From assembly GCA_041659085.1 (NCBI GenBank), contig JBAZYZ010000025.1, positions 1 through 9,116 on the forward strand: a stretch of DNA of 9,116 nt, written 5' to 3'. A program made the position numbers and the translations under genes. The notes under the pieces were generated by a model. That model saw only the letters and a list, made by a program, of their open reading frames with translations, ran no database searches and was not told the origin of the DNA. Position 1 is the stretch's first letter. Every line of letters starts with the position of its first letter. Positions 1 to 5,281 of the stretch are shown here, in pieces. Source of the DNA: JBAZYZ01 sp041659085 (GTDB lineage Bacteria > Patescibacteriota > Minisyncoccia > Phycocordibacterales > VMEP01).

Positions 1-26
1 AGATACAAGATGTTGGCGCCCGCAAC

Positions 27-1109
27 ATGGATGAGGAGAAAACCCCGTCGGGAAAGCTTCTCTTAGACAAGAGCGTTCCACTACTGAAGAATGACGACCT
101 TGTGGAGGGACCGGTTATTCTTCTTGACCGATCGGCAGTTTATATAGATTTGAAACCGTTCGGCACCGGTATTATCTTCGGGCGCGAATACATAAACGCC
201 CGCGAGACAATAAAAAAGATAAACGTCGGCGATGTCATCAAAGCAAAGGTTGTGGAAACCGAAGGAGAAGATGGCTATATTGAGCTCTCGCTAAAGGAAG
301 CCCGACAAGCGCTTATATGGAGCGAAGCGGATGATGCCATACGCCAGAAAACCGTGCTTGAACTCCCGGTAAAAGAAGCAAACAAAGGCGGACTTATTAT
401 AGAGTGGCAGGGCATCTCCGGATTTCTCCCCGCCTCCCAGCTTAAGCCGGAACACTACCCGCGCATAGAAGACGGCGATAAGGAAAAAATCCTCCGCGAA
501 CTTCGCAAGCTGGTCGGCACAAAACTCCCCGTCTCCATAATTTCGGCCATACCGAAGGAAGGAAAGCTTATTTTCTCGGAAAAGGGCTTCGATCAGAAGG
601 AGCGACAGGAGATTGTTTCAAAATATGTTGTCGGCGATGAGGTGGAAGGTGAAGTAACCGGCATTGTTGATTTCGGCATCTTCATAAAAGTAGAAGAGGG
701 TCTGGAAGGACTTATACATATTTCCGAAATTGACTGGGGTCTCGTGGAAGACCCGAAGACCATGTTTAAGGTTGGACAAAGAGTAAGGGCTAAAATAATT
801 GAAATAAAAGAAGGAAAAATCTCTCTCTCCATCAAGGCGCTCAAGGAAAATCCGTGGAAGGGCGTCCTCGGCAGATACAACAAGGGAGATATCGTAAAGG
901 GTGTGGTTATTAAGTTCAATAAGCACGGCGCGCTTGTCTCCATAGAAGAGGGCGTGGCGGGCTTGGCGCACATCTCCGAGTTTGGCTCGGAAGAGAAGCT
1001 CAAGGAAAAACTTGAACTGGGGAAAACTTATAACTTCCAGATAACTTTCCTTGAACCTAAAGACCAAAGAATGACGCTGACCTACTTAGACGAAGGCAAA
1101 AAGAAATAA
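27..1109 (+). CDS. rpsA: 30S ribosomal protein S1 (four S1 domains), 5' end uncertain
   Basis: RNA-binding protein of the small ribosomal subunit that helps recruit mRNA. The 360 residues read as four S1/OB-fold repeats at about 22-91, 106-186, 200-271 and 284-355. Repeats 3 and 4 are the most canonical (GEVTGIVDFGIFIKVEEGLE and HISE in repeat 3; VKGVVIKFNKHGALVSIEEG and HISE in repeat 4). Repeat 2 carries GFLPASQLKPEHYP, typical of S1 repeat 2. Four repeats rather than the six of E. coli fits CPR and some Gram-positive S1 proteins. The reading frame is open upstream to the window edge (from position 3) and no Shine-Dalgarno precedes the ATG at 27, so the true start may lie outside the window. 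The gene ends 3 bases before a strong terminator and converges with pth. Family assignment is secure; the start is not. Confidence 0.93.
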   Translation: MDEEKTPSGKLLLDKSVPLLKNDDLVEGPVILLDRSAVYIDLKPFGTGIIFGREYINARETIKKINVGDVIKAKVVETEGEDGYIELSLKEARQALIWSEADDAIRQKTVLELPVKEANKGGLIIEWQGISGFLPASQLKPEHYPRIEDGDKEKILRELRKLVGTKLPVSIISAIPKEGKLIFSEKGFDQKERQEIVSKYVVGDEVEGEVTGIVDFGIFIKVEEGLEGLIHISEIDWGLVEDPKTMFKVGQRVRAKIIEIKEGKISLSIKALKENPWKGVLGRYNKGDIVKGVVIKFNKHGALVSIEEGVAGLAHISEFGSEEKLKEKLELGKTYNFQITFLEPKDQRMTLTYLDEGKKK

Positions 1110-1111
1110 TT

Positions 1112-1141
1112 AAAAAAGCCCCGTGAATGCGGGGCTTTTTT
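1112..1141. terminator. Bidirectional intrinsic terminator shared by rpsA and pth
   Basis: A perfect 12-bp inverted repeat (AAAAAAGCCCCG at 1112-1123 with CGGGGCTTTTTT at 1130-1141) encloses a 6-base loop, TGAATG. Each strand has a GC-rich stem followed by a run of six T, so it can stop transcription both ways. It begins 2 bases after the S1 stop codon, and its last two bases lie within the stop codon of pth on the other strand. Confidence 0.93.
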
Positions 1142-1730
1142 AATTAAATGCGCCCATTGCTTTCTCTCTACCTTCGGCGACAATCATTGCAAGCGCTTCA
1201 CTCGCTCGCTTCCCGGTCTTTTTCAGTATCTCCATTTCTTTGGGCTTGAACTTTCCGAGTATAAAATCCTGCACAGCCTTGTCCCCTTTCGGTTTCTTTA
1301 TCTTGCCGGACGGAGTGCTGGATGATATTCCTATGCGCAAGCGGATAAACGCTTCCGTTTTCACGGCTTTTTTTATTGACTCAACTCCGTTATGTCCTCC
1401 GCTCCCGCGGTTAAAAGAAATTTTTATGGACCCAAGCGGTATATCCAGGTCGTCATGCACAACAACCAGATGCTCCGCCGATTTTTTCGTTTTAACAACA
1501 GACCCAGCGGACTTGCCGGAATTATTCATAAAAGTTTCTGGTTCCATGAGTATTACTTTCTCTTTGCCAATTTTGTCTTCCGAAATAAGAGCTTTCGATT
1601 TTTTATCCGCTACCCAGTCCGAAAAATCATTCTTCCTGCGAAAAATTTCCAGAATAATCCGCCCTGTGTTGTGCCGAGTATTTTCGTATTCTTCACCGGG
1701 ATTCCCCAGTCCGACAATTATGTATGGCAT
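1140..1730 (-). CDS. pth: Peptidyl-tRNA hydrolase
   Basis: Cytosolic esterase that cleaves peptidyl-tRNAs dropped by stalled ribosomes, returning free tRNA. The 196-residue length is normal for bacterial Pth. Key residues fall at the same numbers as in the E. coli enzyme: Asn10 in GLGNPG, catalytic His20 in NTRHNTG, Asp93 in VHDDLDIPLG and Asn114 in GSGGHNG. The substrate-binding FMNNSG motif is at 67-72. The C-terminal helix region (about 150-190) is present, so the protein looks complete and active. The ATG at 1730 is right because GLGNPG must sit near residue 7. No Shine-Dalgarno is visible, but an extended -10-like element lies 9 bases upstream. It reads toward rpsA and shares its terminator; the 58-codon gene upstream on the same strand is separated from it by another terminator, so pth is probably its own transcription unit. 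Confidence 0.97.
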   Translation of the reverse strand: MPYIIVGLGNPGEEYENTRHNTGRIILEIFRRKNDFSDWVADKKSKALISEDKIGKEKVILMEPETFMNNSGKSAGSVVKTKKSAEHLVVVHDDLDIPLGSIKISFNRGSGGHNGVESIKKAVKTEAFIRLRIGISSSTPSGKIKKPKGDKAVQDFILGKFKPKEMEILKKTGKRASEALAMIVAEGREKAMGAFN

Positions 1731-1739
1731 ATAGGTTGC

Positions 1740-1748
1740 ATCTTACCA
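1740..1748 (-). promoter_or_regulatory. Possible extended -10 promoter element of pth
   Basis: On the minus strand the sequence TGGTAAGAT fits the extended -10 pattern TGn plus a TATAAT-like hexamer (4 of 6 matches). It ends 9 bases before the pth ATG, so transcription would begin about 3 bases before the start codon. No -35 box is recognisable, because the spacing puts it inside the terminator hairpin of the gene upstream. Having a separate promoter makes sense since that terminator isolates pth from upstream transcription. This is pattern matching only. Confidence 0.35.
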
Positions 1749-1753
1749 AAATT

Positions 1754-1792
1754 GAAATAAAAAATCCCGCATAATGCGGGATTTTTTATTTC
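1754..1792 (-). terminator. Strong intrinsic terminator behind the 58-codon gene
   Basis: A perfect inverted repeat of at least 17 bp runs from 1754 to 1792 around a 3-5 base centre. Its core is ATCCCGC/GCGGGAT, flanked by A-rich and T-rich arms. On the minus strand the GC stem is followed by six T. The hairpin starts directly after the stop codon of the gene at 1793-1969, the usual place for a terminator. Its symmetry means it could also work on the plus strand, but no plus-strand gene ends here. Confidence 0.9.
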
Positions 1793-1969
1793 TTAATGCA
1801 ATGTTTCGTCTTTTTTCTCCTCTTTTCGGCGTTCGGCTTCCTCCTTAGTCTGAACCTCCCCCGTTTCTTTGTCCACCTCCCGGCTCATTAAACTCCCGGT
1901 ATACTCCGGCTTGCGACCCGGGAACGCCCTGCCTTCTTCTCCCGCTGGAAAATTTTCTTGATAGCCCAT
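1793..1969 (-). CDS. Small hydrophilic protein of unknown function (58 aa)
   Basis: Not recognised. An ATG at 1969 opens a 58-codon frame that ends with TAA at 1793-1795, immediately before a strong terminator. That placement is the main reason to believe it. The protein starts MGYQENFPAGEEGRAFPGRK, and residues 30-57 are very rich in Glu and Lys (for example VDKETGEVQTKEEAE), probably a charged helix or disordered tail. There is no signal peptide, membrane segment or cysteine. The N-terminal half is rich in Gly, Pro and aromatic residues. No Shine-Dalgarno is visible, as for most genes here. It is divergent from lepB and upstream of pth. Its codons are not unlike those of its neighbours. A noncoding transcript in the same place is the alternative. 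Confidence 0.6.
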   Translation of the reverse strand: MGYQENFPAGEEGRAFPGRKPEYTGSLMSREVDKETGEVQTKEEAERRKEEKKDETLH

Positions 1970-2050
1970 AGATAGTTAAGTTTCTATTTCTGATAAAACT
2001 AAAATAAGCGTATCAAGAAAATAAAAAATGTCAAAGCACGCATTACTCTA

Positions 2051-2080
2051 TTGCGTCAAGCAGACACTACATAGTATTAT
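2051..2080 (+). promoter_or_regulatory. Probable promoter of the lepB-hisS run
   Basis: A sigma70-type pair, TTGCGT (2051-2056) and TATTAT (2075-2080), is separated by 18 bases. The -10 hexamer ends 10 bases before the ATG at 2091, so the transcript would have a leader of only a few bases. It therefore favours 2091 over the upstream ATG at 2028 as the lepB start. It lies in the divergent region between lepB and the 58-codon gene. Confidence 0.5.
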
Positions 2081-2090
2081 TTGCCCACCT

Positions 2091-2699
2091 ATGGATGAAC
2101 AACCAAACGAGAAGAAAAATCCGACTGAACAAGTCCGTCGGGCAGGCAATTCCCATCTCGTAACTTCCGGCGAATCAAATTGGAAAGATTTTTTCCGCTT
2201 CACGCTCATTGCCCTTGCTATCGTGATACCGTTCCGGATTTTTATTGCTCAGCCGTTTATGGTCTCCGGCGCATCCATGTCACCGACATTCGAGAGCGGC
2301 CAATATTTGATAGTGGATGAAATTAGCTACCGCCTGGAATCTCCCGCCCGCGGCGATGTGATAATTCTGAAAAAACCGCGGCAGGAAAGCGAGTATCTGA
2401 TAAAACGCATTGTCGGACTCCCCGGAGAAACAGTTATTATTAATGATGGCGCCGTAAGCGTAAAAGAATCCGGGAACGGCAAGGAAACCGCAATAAACGA
2501 GCCGTATGTAAAAAACAAGAGCGCGGAAAATTCGGAATACGATTTGGGAGAAGACGAATACTTCGTAATGGGTGACAATCGTCCCGTATCGCTCGACTCC
2601 CGCTTCATCGGACCAGTGCCAAAAGACCATATTGTAGGTCGGGCATTTATCCGCCTGTTCCCCGTAAATAAACTTTCAGTATTGCCTGGGCATTATTAA
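2091..2699 (+). CDS. lepB: Signal peptidase I
   Basis: Membrane-bound serine protease (family S26) that removes signal peptides from exported proteins on the outer face of the cytoplasmic membrane. With the start at 2091 it has 202 residues, a typical short single-span form. Residues 1-34 are hydrophilic and cytoplasmic, followed by one membrane helix at about 36-55. The catalytic Ser62 is in SGASMSPT (box B), the catalytic Lys105 in YLIKRIVGLPGE (box D), and box E is GDNRPVSLDSRFIG at 161-174. Both residues of the Ser/Lys dyad are present. An in-frame ATG at 2028 would add 21 residues (with Cys and His) that do not look like a SPase N-terminus and would precede the predicted promoter, so 2091 is preferred. 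hisS follows after 17 bases with no promoter or terminator between them, suggesting co-transcription. Confidence 0.95.
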   Translation: MDEQPNEKKNPTEQVRRAGNSHLVTSGESNWKDFFRFTLIALAIVIPFRIFIAQPFMVSGASMSPTFESGQYLIVDEISYRLESPARGDVIILKKPRQESEYLIKRIVGLPGETVIINDGAVSVKESGNGKETAINEPYVKNKSAENSEYDLGEDEYFVMGDNRPVSLDSRFIGPVPKDHIVGRAFIRLFPVNKLSVLPGHY

Positions 2700-2716
2700 A
2701 ATATAACCGCAAAAAT

Positions 2717-4072
2717 ATGCCAACATCAAAAAAAGACAAGAAGGAATCCTTCTCCTCGCCTAAGGGAATGCGGGACATTATGGACAAAGAGTATTACGAT
2801 TTTCAGGGTCTTTTTGAAAAGGCCCAGGAAATCGCCATTTATTACGGATTTAAACCGATTGAAATACCCATACTGGAAAAAACTGACGTATTTACCGCTA
2901 GCGTCGGTATCGGCACGGATATCATAGACAAAGAGATGTATACGCTAAAAACGAAAGGCGGAGACCATCTGGCTATGCGTCCGGAAGGAACAGCCGGCGC
3001 AATGCGCGCCTACATTGAGCATGGTATGCAATCATGGCCTCAGCCGGTAATGCTTTATTACTACGGTCCGTTTTTCCGCCATGAAAATCCGCAACGCGGC
3101 CGCTTCCGTCAATTTTATCAATTCGGATTGGAAGTTTTGGGATCGGATAAAAGCATAGCTGACGCCATTGTAATTCGCACCGCCGCGACCATCCTAAACG
3201 AAGCGGGGTTTGATAATTTAACCGTGGAAGTCAATTCCATCGGTGACAACGCCTGCCGTCCGGCTTACATACGCGAACTTACCGGCTACTACAAAAAACA
3301 CATTGACCACATTTGCGCGAATTGCAAGGACCGCCTGAAAGAAAATCCTCTCCGCCTGCTTGATTGCAAGAGCCCAAAATGCTTGGAGTTGAAGGAAAAC
3401 GCGCCGGACTCCATTTCTTATCTCTGTAACGAATGCAAAACCCACTTCAAAGAGGTGCTGGAACACCTGGAAGAAATGGGGCTCCCCTACCGCATAAACA
3501 AAAATCTTGTGAGAGGTCTGAGCTATTACACTAAAACCGTTTTTGAGATTATGGAGGTGGTAAGCGAAGGCTCAGAAAACAACGCGCCGAAAGATGCGGC
3601 TGAGGGAGAAGTAGTCCCGATCCCGGAAGAACCTCTCCCTCTAACCATCGCCGCAGGCGGCAGATACGATTACTTGGCCAAGTCTCTCGGCAGTAAAAAA
3701 GACGTGCCTTCAGTCGGAGTTTCCATAGGCATTGACCGAATCGTCATGTCGCCGCACCACAAGAAACTCTCTCCGAGGATTCTCAAGAAACCGAAAGTTT
3801 ACTTCATCCAACTCGGCATAGAAGCGAAGCTTAAGAGCCTGGCAATAATAGAAGTACTGCGCAAAGCAAGAGTGCCTATTATGCAATCCCTATCCAAAGA
3901 CAGTATTACCGTACAACTCGGGACAGCAGAGAGGCTTTCTATCCCCTATGTCATAATTTTCGGACAGAAAGAAGCCCTTGAGGGAACGGTTCTGGTCCGC
4001 GAGATGGAGAACCGCTCGCAAGAAAGCGTAAAGATTGAGGATTTGGCGGAGTACCTGAAGAAAATGAAGTAA
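2717..4072 (+). CDS. hisS: Histidyl-tRNA synthetase
   Basis: Class II aminoacyl-tRNA synthetase that charges tRNA-His with histidine using ATP. Its 451 residues are slightly longer than the usual 420-430. Motif 2 is FRHENPQRGRFRQFYQFG (120-137). The histidine-binding signature HisA is LVRGLSYYTKTVFE (264-277) with catalytic Arg266, HisB is AAGGRYDYL (312-320), and motif 3 is around GVSIGIDRI (334-342). The C-terminal anticodon-binding domain covers about 358-450. Two features stand out. One is a Cys-rich segment (CANC 200-203, Cys217, Cys222, CNEC 237-240) that could bind zinc and that I recall from related CPR enzymes. The other is an acidic, probably disordered insertion at about 283-306 between HisA and HisB. 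Residue 269 in HisA is Ser where Asp is usual. It follows lepB by 17 bases without a Shine-Dalgarno. Confidence 0.97.
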   Translation: MPTSKKDKKESFSSPKGMRDIMDKEYYDFQGLFEKAQEIAIYYGFKPIEIPILEKTDVFTASVGIGTDIIDKEMYTLKTKGGDHLAMRPEGTAGAMRAYIEHGMQSWPQPVMLYYYGPFFRHENPQRGRFRQFYQFGLEVLGSDKSIADAIVIRTAATILNEAGFDNLTVEVNSIGDNACRPAYIRELTGYYKKHIDHICANCKDRLKENPLRLLDCKSPKCLELKENAPDSISYLCNECKTHFKEVLEHLEEMGLPYRINKNLVRGLSYYTKTVFEIMEVVSEGSENNAPKDAAEGEVVPIPEEPLPLTIAAGGRYDYLAKSLGSKKDVPSVGVSIGIDRIVMSPHHKKLSPRILKKPKVYFIQLGIEAKLKSLAIIEVLRKARVPIMQSLSKDSITVQLGTAERLSIPYVIIFGQKEALEGTVLVREMENRSQESVKIEDLAEYLKKMK

Positions 4073-4113
4073 GGTTCATTAGTTAACAACCGACAATCAT
4101 CAGCTTACGAAAC

Positions 4114-4482
4114 ATGCCGCAAAAGAAAACTGTTTTCATAGCCCACCCCATAGCCGGAGACGTTACCGGAAATACGCGCGAGATTCTCCAAATCTGCGAA
4201 CAAGTGCACAAGGACGGATATATCCCGGTAGCCCCGTATCTTGTATCTCTTCAGTATTTGGATGATACGGTGGAGGAAGACCGCCAGCTTGGCATAGACG
4301 CGAATCTGGAATGTTTCAGGCGGCGATTCATTGATGAATTATGGCTGTTTGGCAAACACATATCAAAAGGTATGCGGGAAGAAATAATGCTTGCCCGTGA
4401 GTTAAACATACCGGTTATCGCAAAAAATGCGGAGATTGAAGACGAGCTTGGTAAACTACCAACGGTTAAAAGCAATTGGTGA
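4114..4482 (+). CDS. DUF4406/nucleoside 2-deoxyribosyltransferase-like protein
   Basis: A 122-residue Rossmann-like protein. The N-terminus VFIAHPIAGDVTGN (7-20) matches the opening strand and loop of the deoxyribosyltransferase-like superfamily, which includes DUF4406/DUF7768 proteins. The middle APYLVSLQYLDD (40-51) and DELWLFG (74-80) follow the same pattern. ISKGMREEIMLARELNIPV (83-101) is the conserved SxGMxxE segment, whose Glu is the nucleophile in true nucleoside 2-deoxyribosyltransferases; Glu89 or Glu90 would be the counterpart. Substrate and reaction are not known for most DUF4406 members, so nucleotide or nucleoside salvage is only an inference. There is no membrane segment or signal peptide. 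It starts 41 bases after hisS with no Shine-Dalgarno and no terminator between, so it may be the last gene of the lepB-hisS unit. Confidence 0.82.
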   Translation: MPQKKTVFIAHPIAGDVTGNTREILQICEQVHKDGYIPVAPYLVSLQYLDDTVEEDRQLGIDANLECFRRRFIDELWLFGKHISKGMREEIMLARELNIPVIAKNAEIEDELGKLPTVKSNW

Positions 4483-4495
4483 GATTTACGAACAC

Positions 4496-4525
4496 TTGCT
4501 ATTACAAGCATAAATGTGCTAAATT
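4496..4525 (+). promoter_or_regulatory. Possible promoter of rpsU
   Basis: TTGCTA (4496-4501) and TAAATT (4520-4525) are 18 bases apart, each a 4-of-6 type match to sigma70 boxes. The -10 box ends 9 bases before the rpsU ATG, implying an almost leaderless transcript. The stretch is AT-rich and lies in the 52-base gap after the DUF4406-like gene. Weak by itself; supported by the same arrangement at lepB. Confidence 0.35.
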
Positions 4526-4534
4526 GCTATCGTT

Positions 4535-4792
4535 ATGAGTAAAACCACCGTAGAAGTAGACAAGAATGCCAATGAATCGGGGGTCAATTTGATCCGCCGT
4601 TTTCAAAAGCGCGTCCAGGAATCGGGCGTCTTAAACAAGGCTCGTTCGGTCCGCTATAATGAACGCCCCAAATCAAAACTCTCGCGAAAAACTTCCGCAT
4701 TGATGAGAATAACCAAAAGGACAGAAATTGAACGCCTCAAAAAACTCGGAAAAATCCCGGATAAACCGGTCAGAAAAGGCGGGCGAAAATAG
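4535..4792 (+). CDS. rpsU: 30S ribosomal protein bS21
   Basis: Small-subunit protein near the anti-Shine-Dalgarno region of 16S rRNA that aids initiation. The 85-residue sequence has the S21 core: TVEVDKNANESGVNLIRRF (5-23) then KRVQESGVLNKARSVRYNER (25-44). A basic tail of about 40 residues follows (RKTSALMRITKRTE and a Lys/Arg/Gly end). It is longer than the roughly 70 residues of E. coli S21 because of that tail, and the CPR form is often extended. The start at 4535 gives the expected VEV(K/D)K opening. There is no Shine-Dalgarno. The ybeY ATG follows the TAG stop directly with no spacer, so translation of the two is probably coupled. A strong terminator-like hairpin just inside ybeY may keep rpsU expression above that of ybeY. 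Confidence 0.93.
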   Translation: MSKTTVEVDKNANESGVNLIRRFQKRVQESGVLNKARSVRYNERPKSKLSRKTSALMRITKRTEIERLKKLGKIPDKPVRKGGRK

Positions 4793-5191
4793 ATGCAAAC
4801 CATCGCCTCAAATGGAACGTCAGTAATCCGGAGAACAAAAGGCAAGCTTCCACGCTTGCCTTTTGTCAATTTAAAGAACGCCGTTCTGGGAAAAGATTAT
4901 AAGCTCTCTGTGGCTTTTGTCGGAAACAAAGAATCGCAAAACCTGAATAAGGAATACCGAGGTAAAAATAAGCCGACCAACATATTAAGCTTCCGGCTTT
5001 CAAAGACAGACGGGGAAATAATCATCTGTCTCGGACAGACAAGGAAAGACGCGCGAAATTTTGACAGGACATACAAAGAGTTTATTCCGTTTTTGTTTGT
5101 ACATGGACTGTTTCATTTGAAAGGATTGTCACATGGTAGTACAATGGAAAAAAGAGAAGCTCTGGTAAGGAAAAAATTCGGGCTTAAGTAA
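4793..5191 (+). CDS. ybeY: Endoribonuclease YbeY (rRNA maturation factor)
   Basis: Zinc-dependent single-strand RNase needed for 16S rRNA 3'-end maturation and ribosome quality control. The zinc signature HxxxHxxxxxH is complete: HGLFHLKGLSH, with His104, His108 and His114. The RNA-binding Arg56 is in NKEYRGKNKPTNILSF (52-67). The 132-residue length is short compared with about 155 in E. coli, but all core strands are present, including EIIIC (75-79). The ATG at 4793 abuts the rpsU stop. The N-terminal TKGKLPRLPF (15-24) resembles what I recall in other CPR YbeY proteins, which supports starting here or a few codons later. Its neighbour bS21 sits close to the 16S rRNA 3' end, so the pairing is functionally sensible. 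A 12-bp hairpin overlaps codons 15-25. Confidence 0.93.
   Translation: MQTIASNGTSVIRRTKGKLPRLPFVNLKNAVLGKDYKLSVAFVGNKESQNLNKEYRGKNKPTNILSFRLSKTDGEIIICLGQTRKDARNFDRTYKEFIPFLFVHGLFHLKGLSHGSTMEKREALVRKKFGLK
4836..4865 (+). terminator. Terminator-like hairpin inside the start of ybeY (possible rpsU attenuator)
   Basis: A perfect 12-bp stem (CAAAAGGCAAGC at 4836-4847 with GCTTGCCTTTTG at 4854-4865) surrounds the loop TTCCAC and ends in TTTT. It lies 44 bases after the rpsU stop, where an rpsU terminator would be expected, but it falls within ybeY codons 15-25, encoding KGKLPRLPF. Ribosomes entering ybeY from rpsU would melt it, so termination could depend on ybeY translation. The short U-run makes termination partial at best. 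Confidence 0.6.
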
Positions 5192-5281
5192 AGATAAGGA
5201 TTTTTGGTTAAATCATCGTTGCGGTTTTTACGCGTTTTTAGTTCCCCTTTTTTAATTTTCCACTTTCTATTTTATCAATCC

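Noticed and set aside
593..1067. Minus-strand frames opposite rpsA
   Set aside because: They lie fully within the conserved S1 repeats and have no family resemblance or ribosome site.
1240..1760. Plus-strand frames opposite pth
   Set aside because: Pth on the other strand keeps every catalytic residue at the expected number; these frames are shadows.
2028..2090. Upstream ATG that would extend signal peptidase I by 21 residues
   Set aside because: The added residues (MSKHALLYC and on) do not resemble a SPase N-terminus, and the probable promoter at 2051-2080 lies within this stretch, leaving 2091 as the start.
5204..5281. In-frame TTG start adding a hydrophobic 26-residue leader to FtsA
   Set aside because: FtsA is cytoplasmic and begins a few residues before the GIDIGT motif. 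The region is T-rich noncoding sequence, which translates as Phe/Leu by chance.
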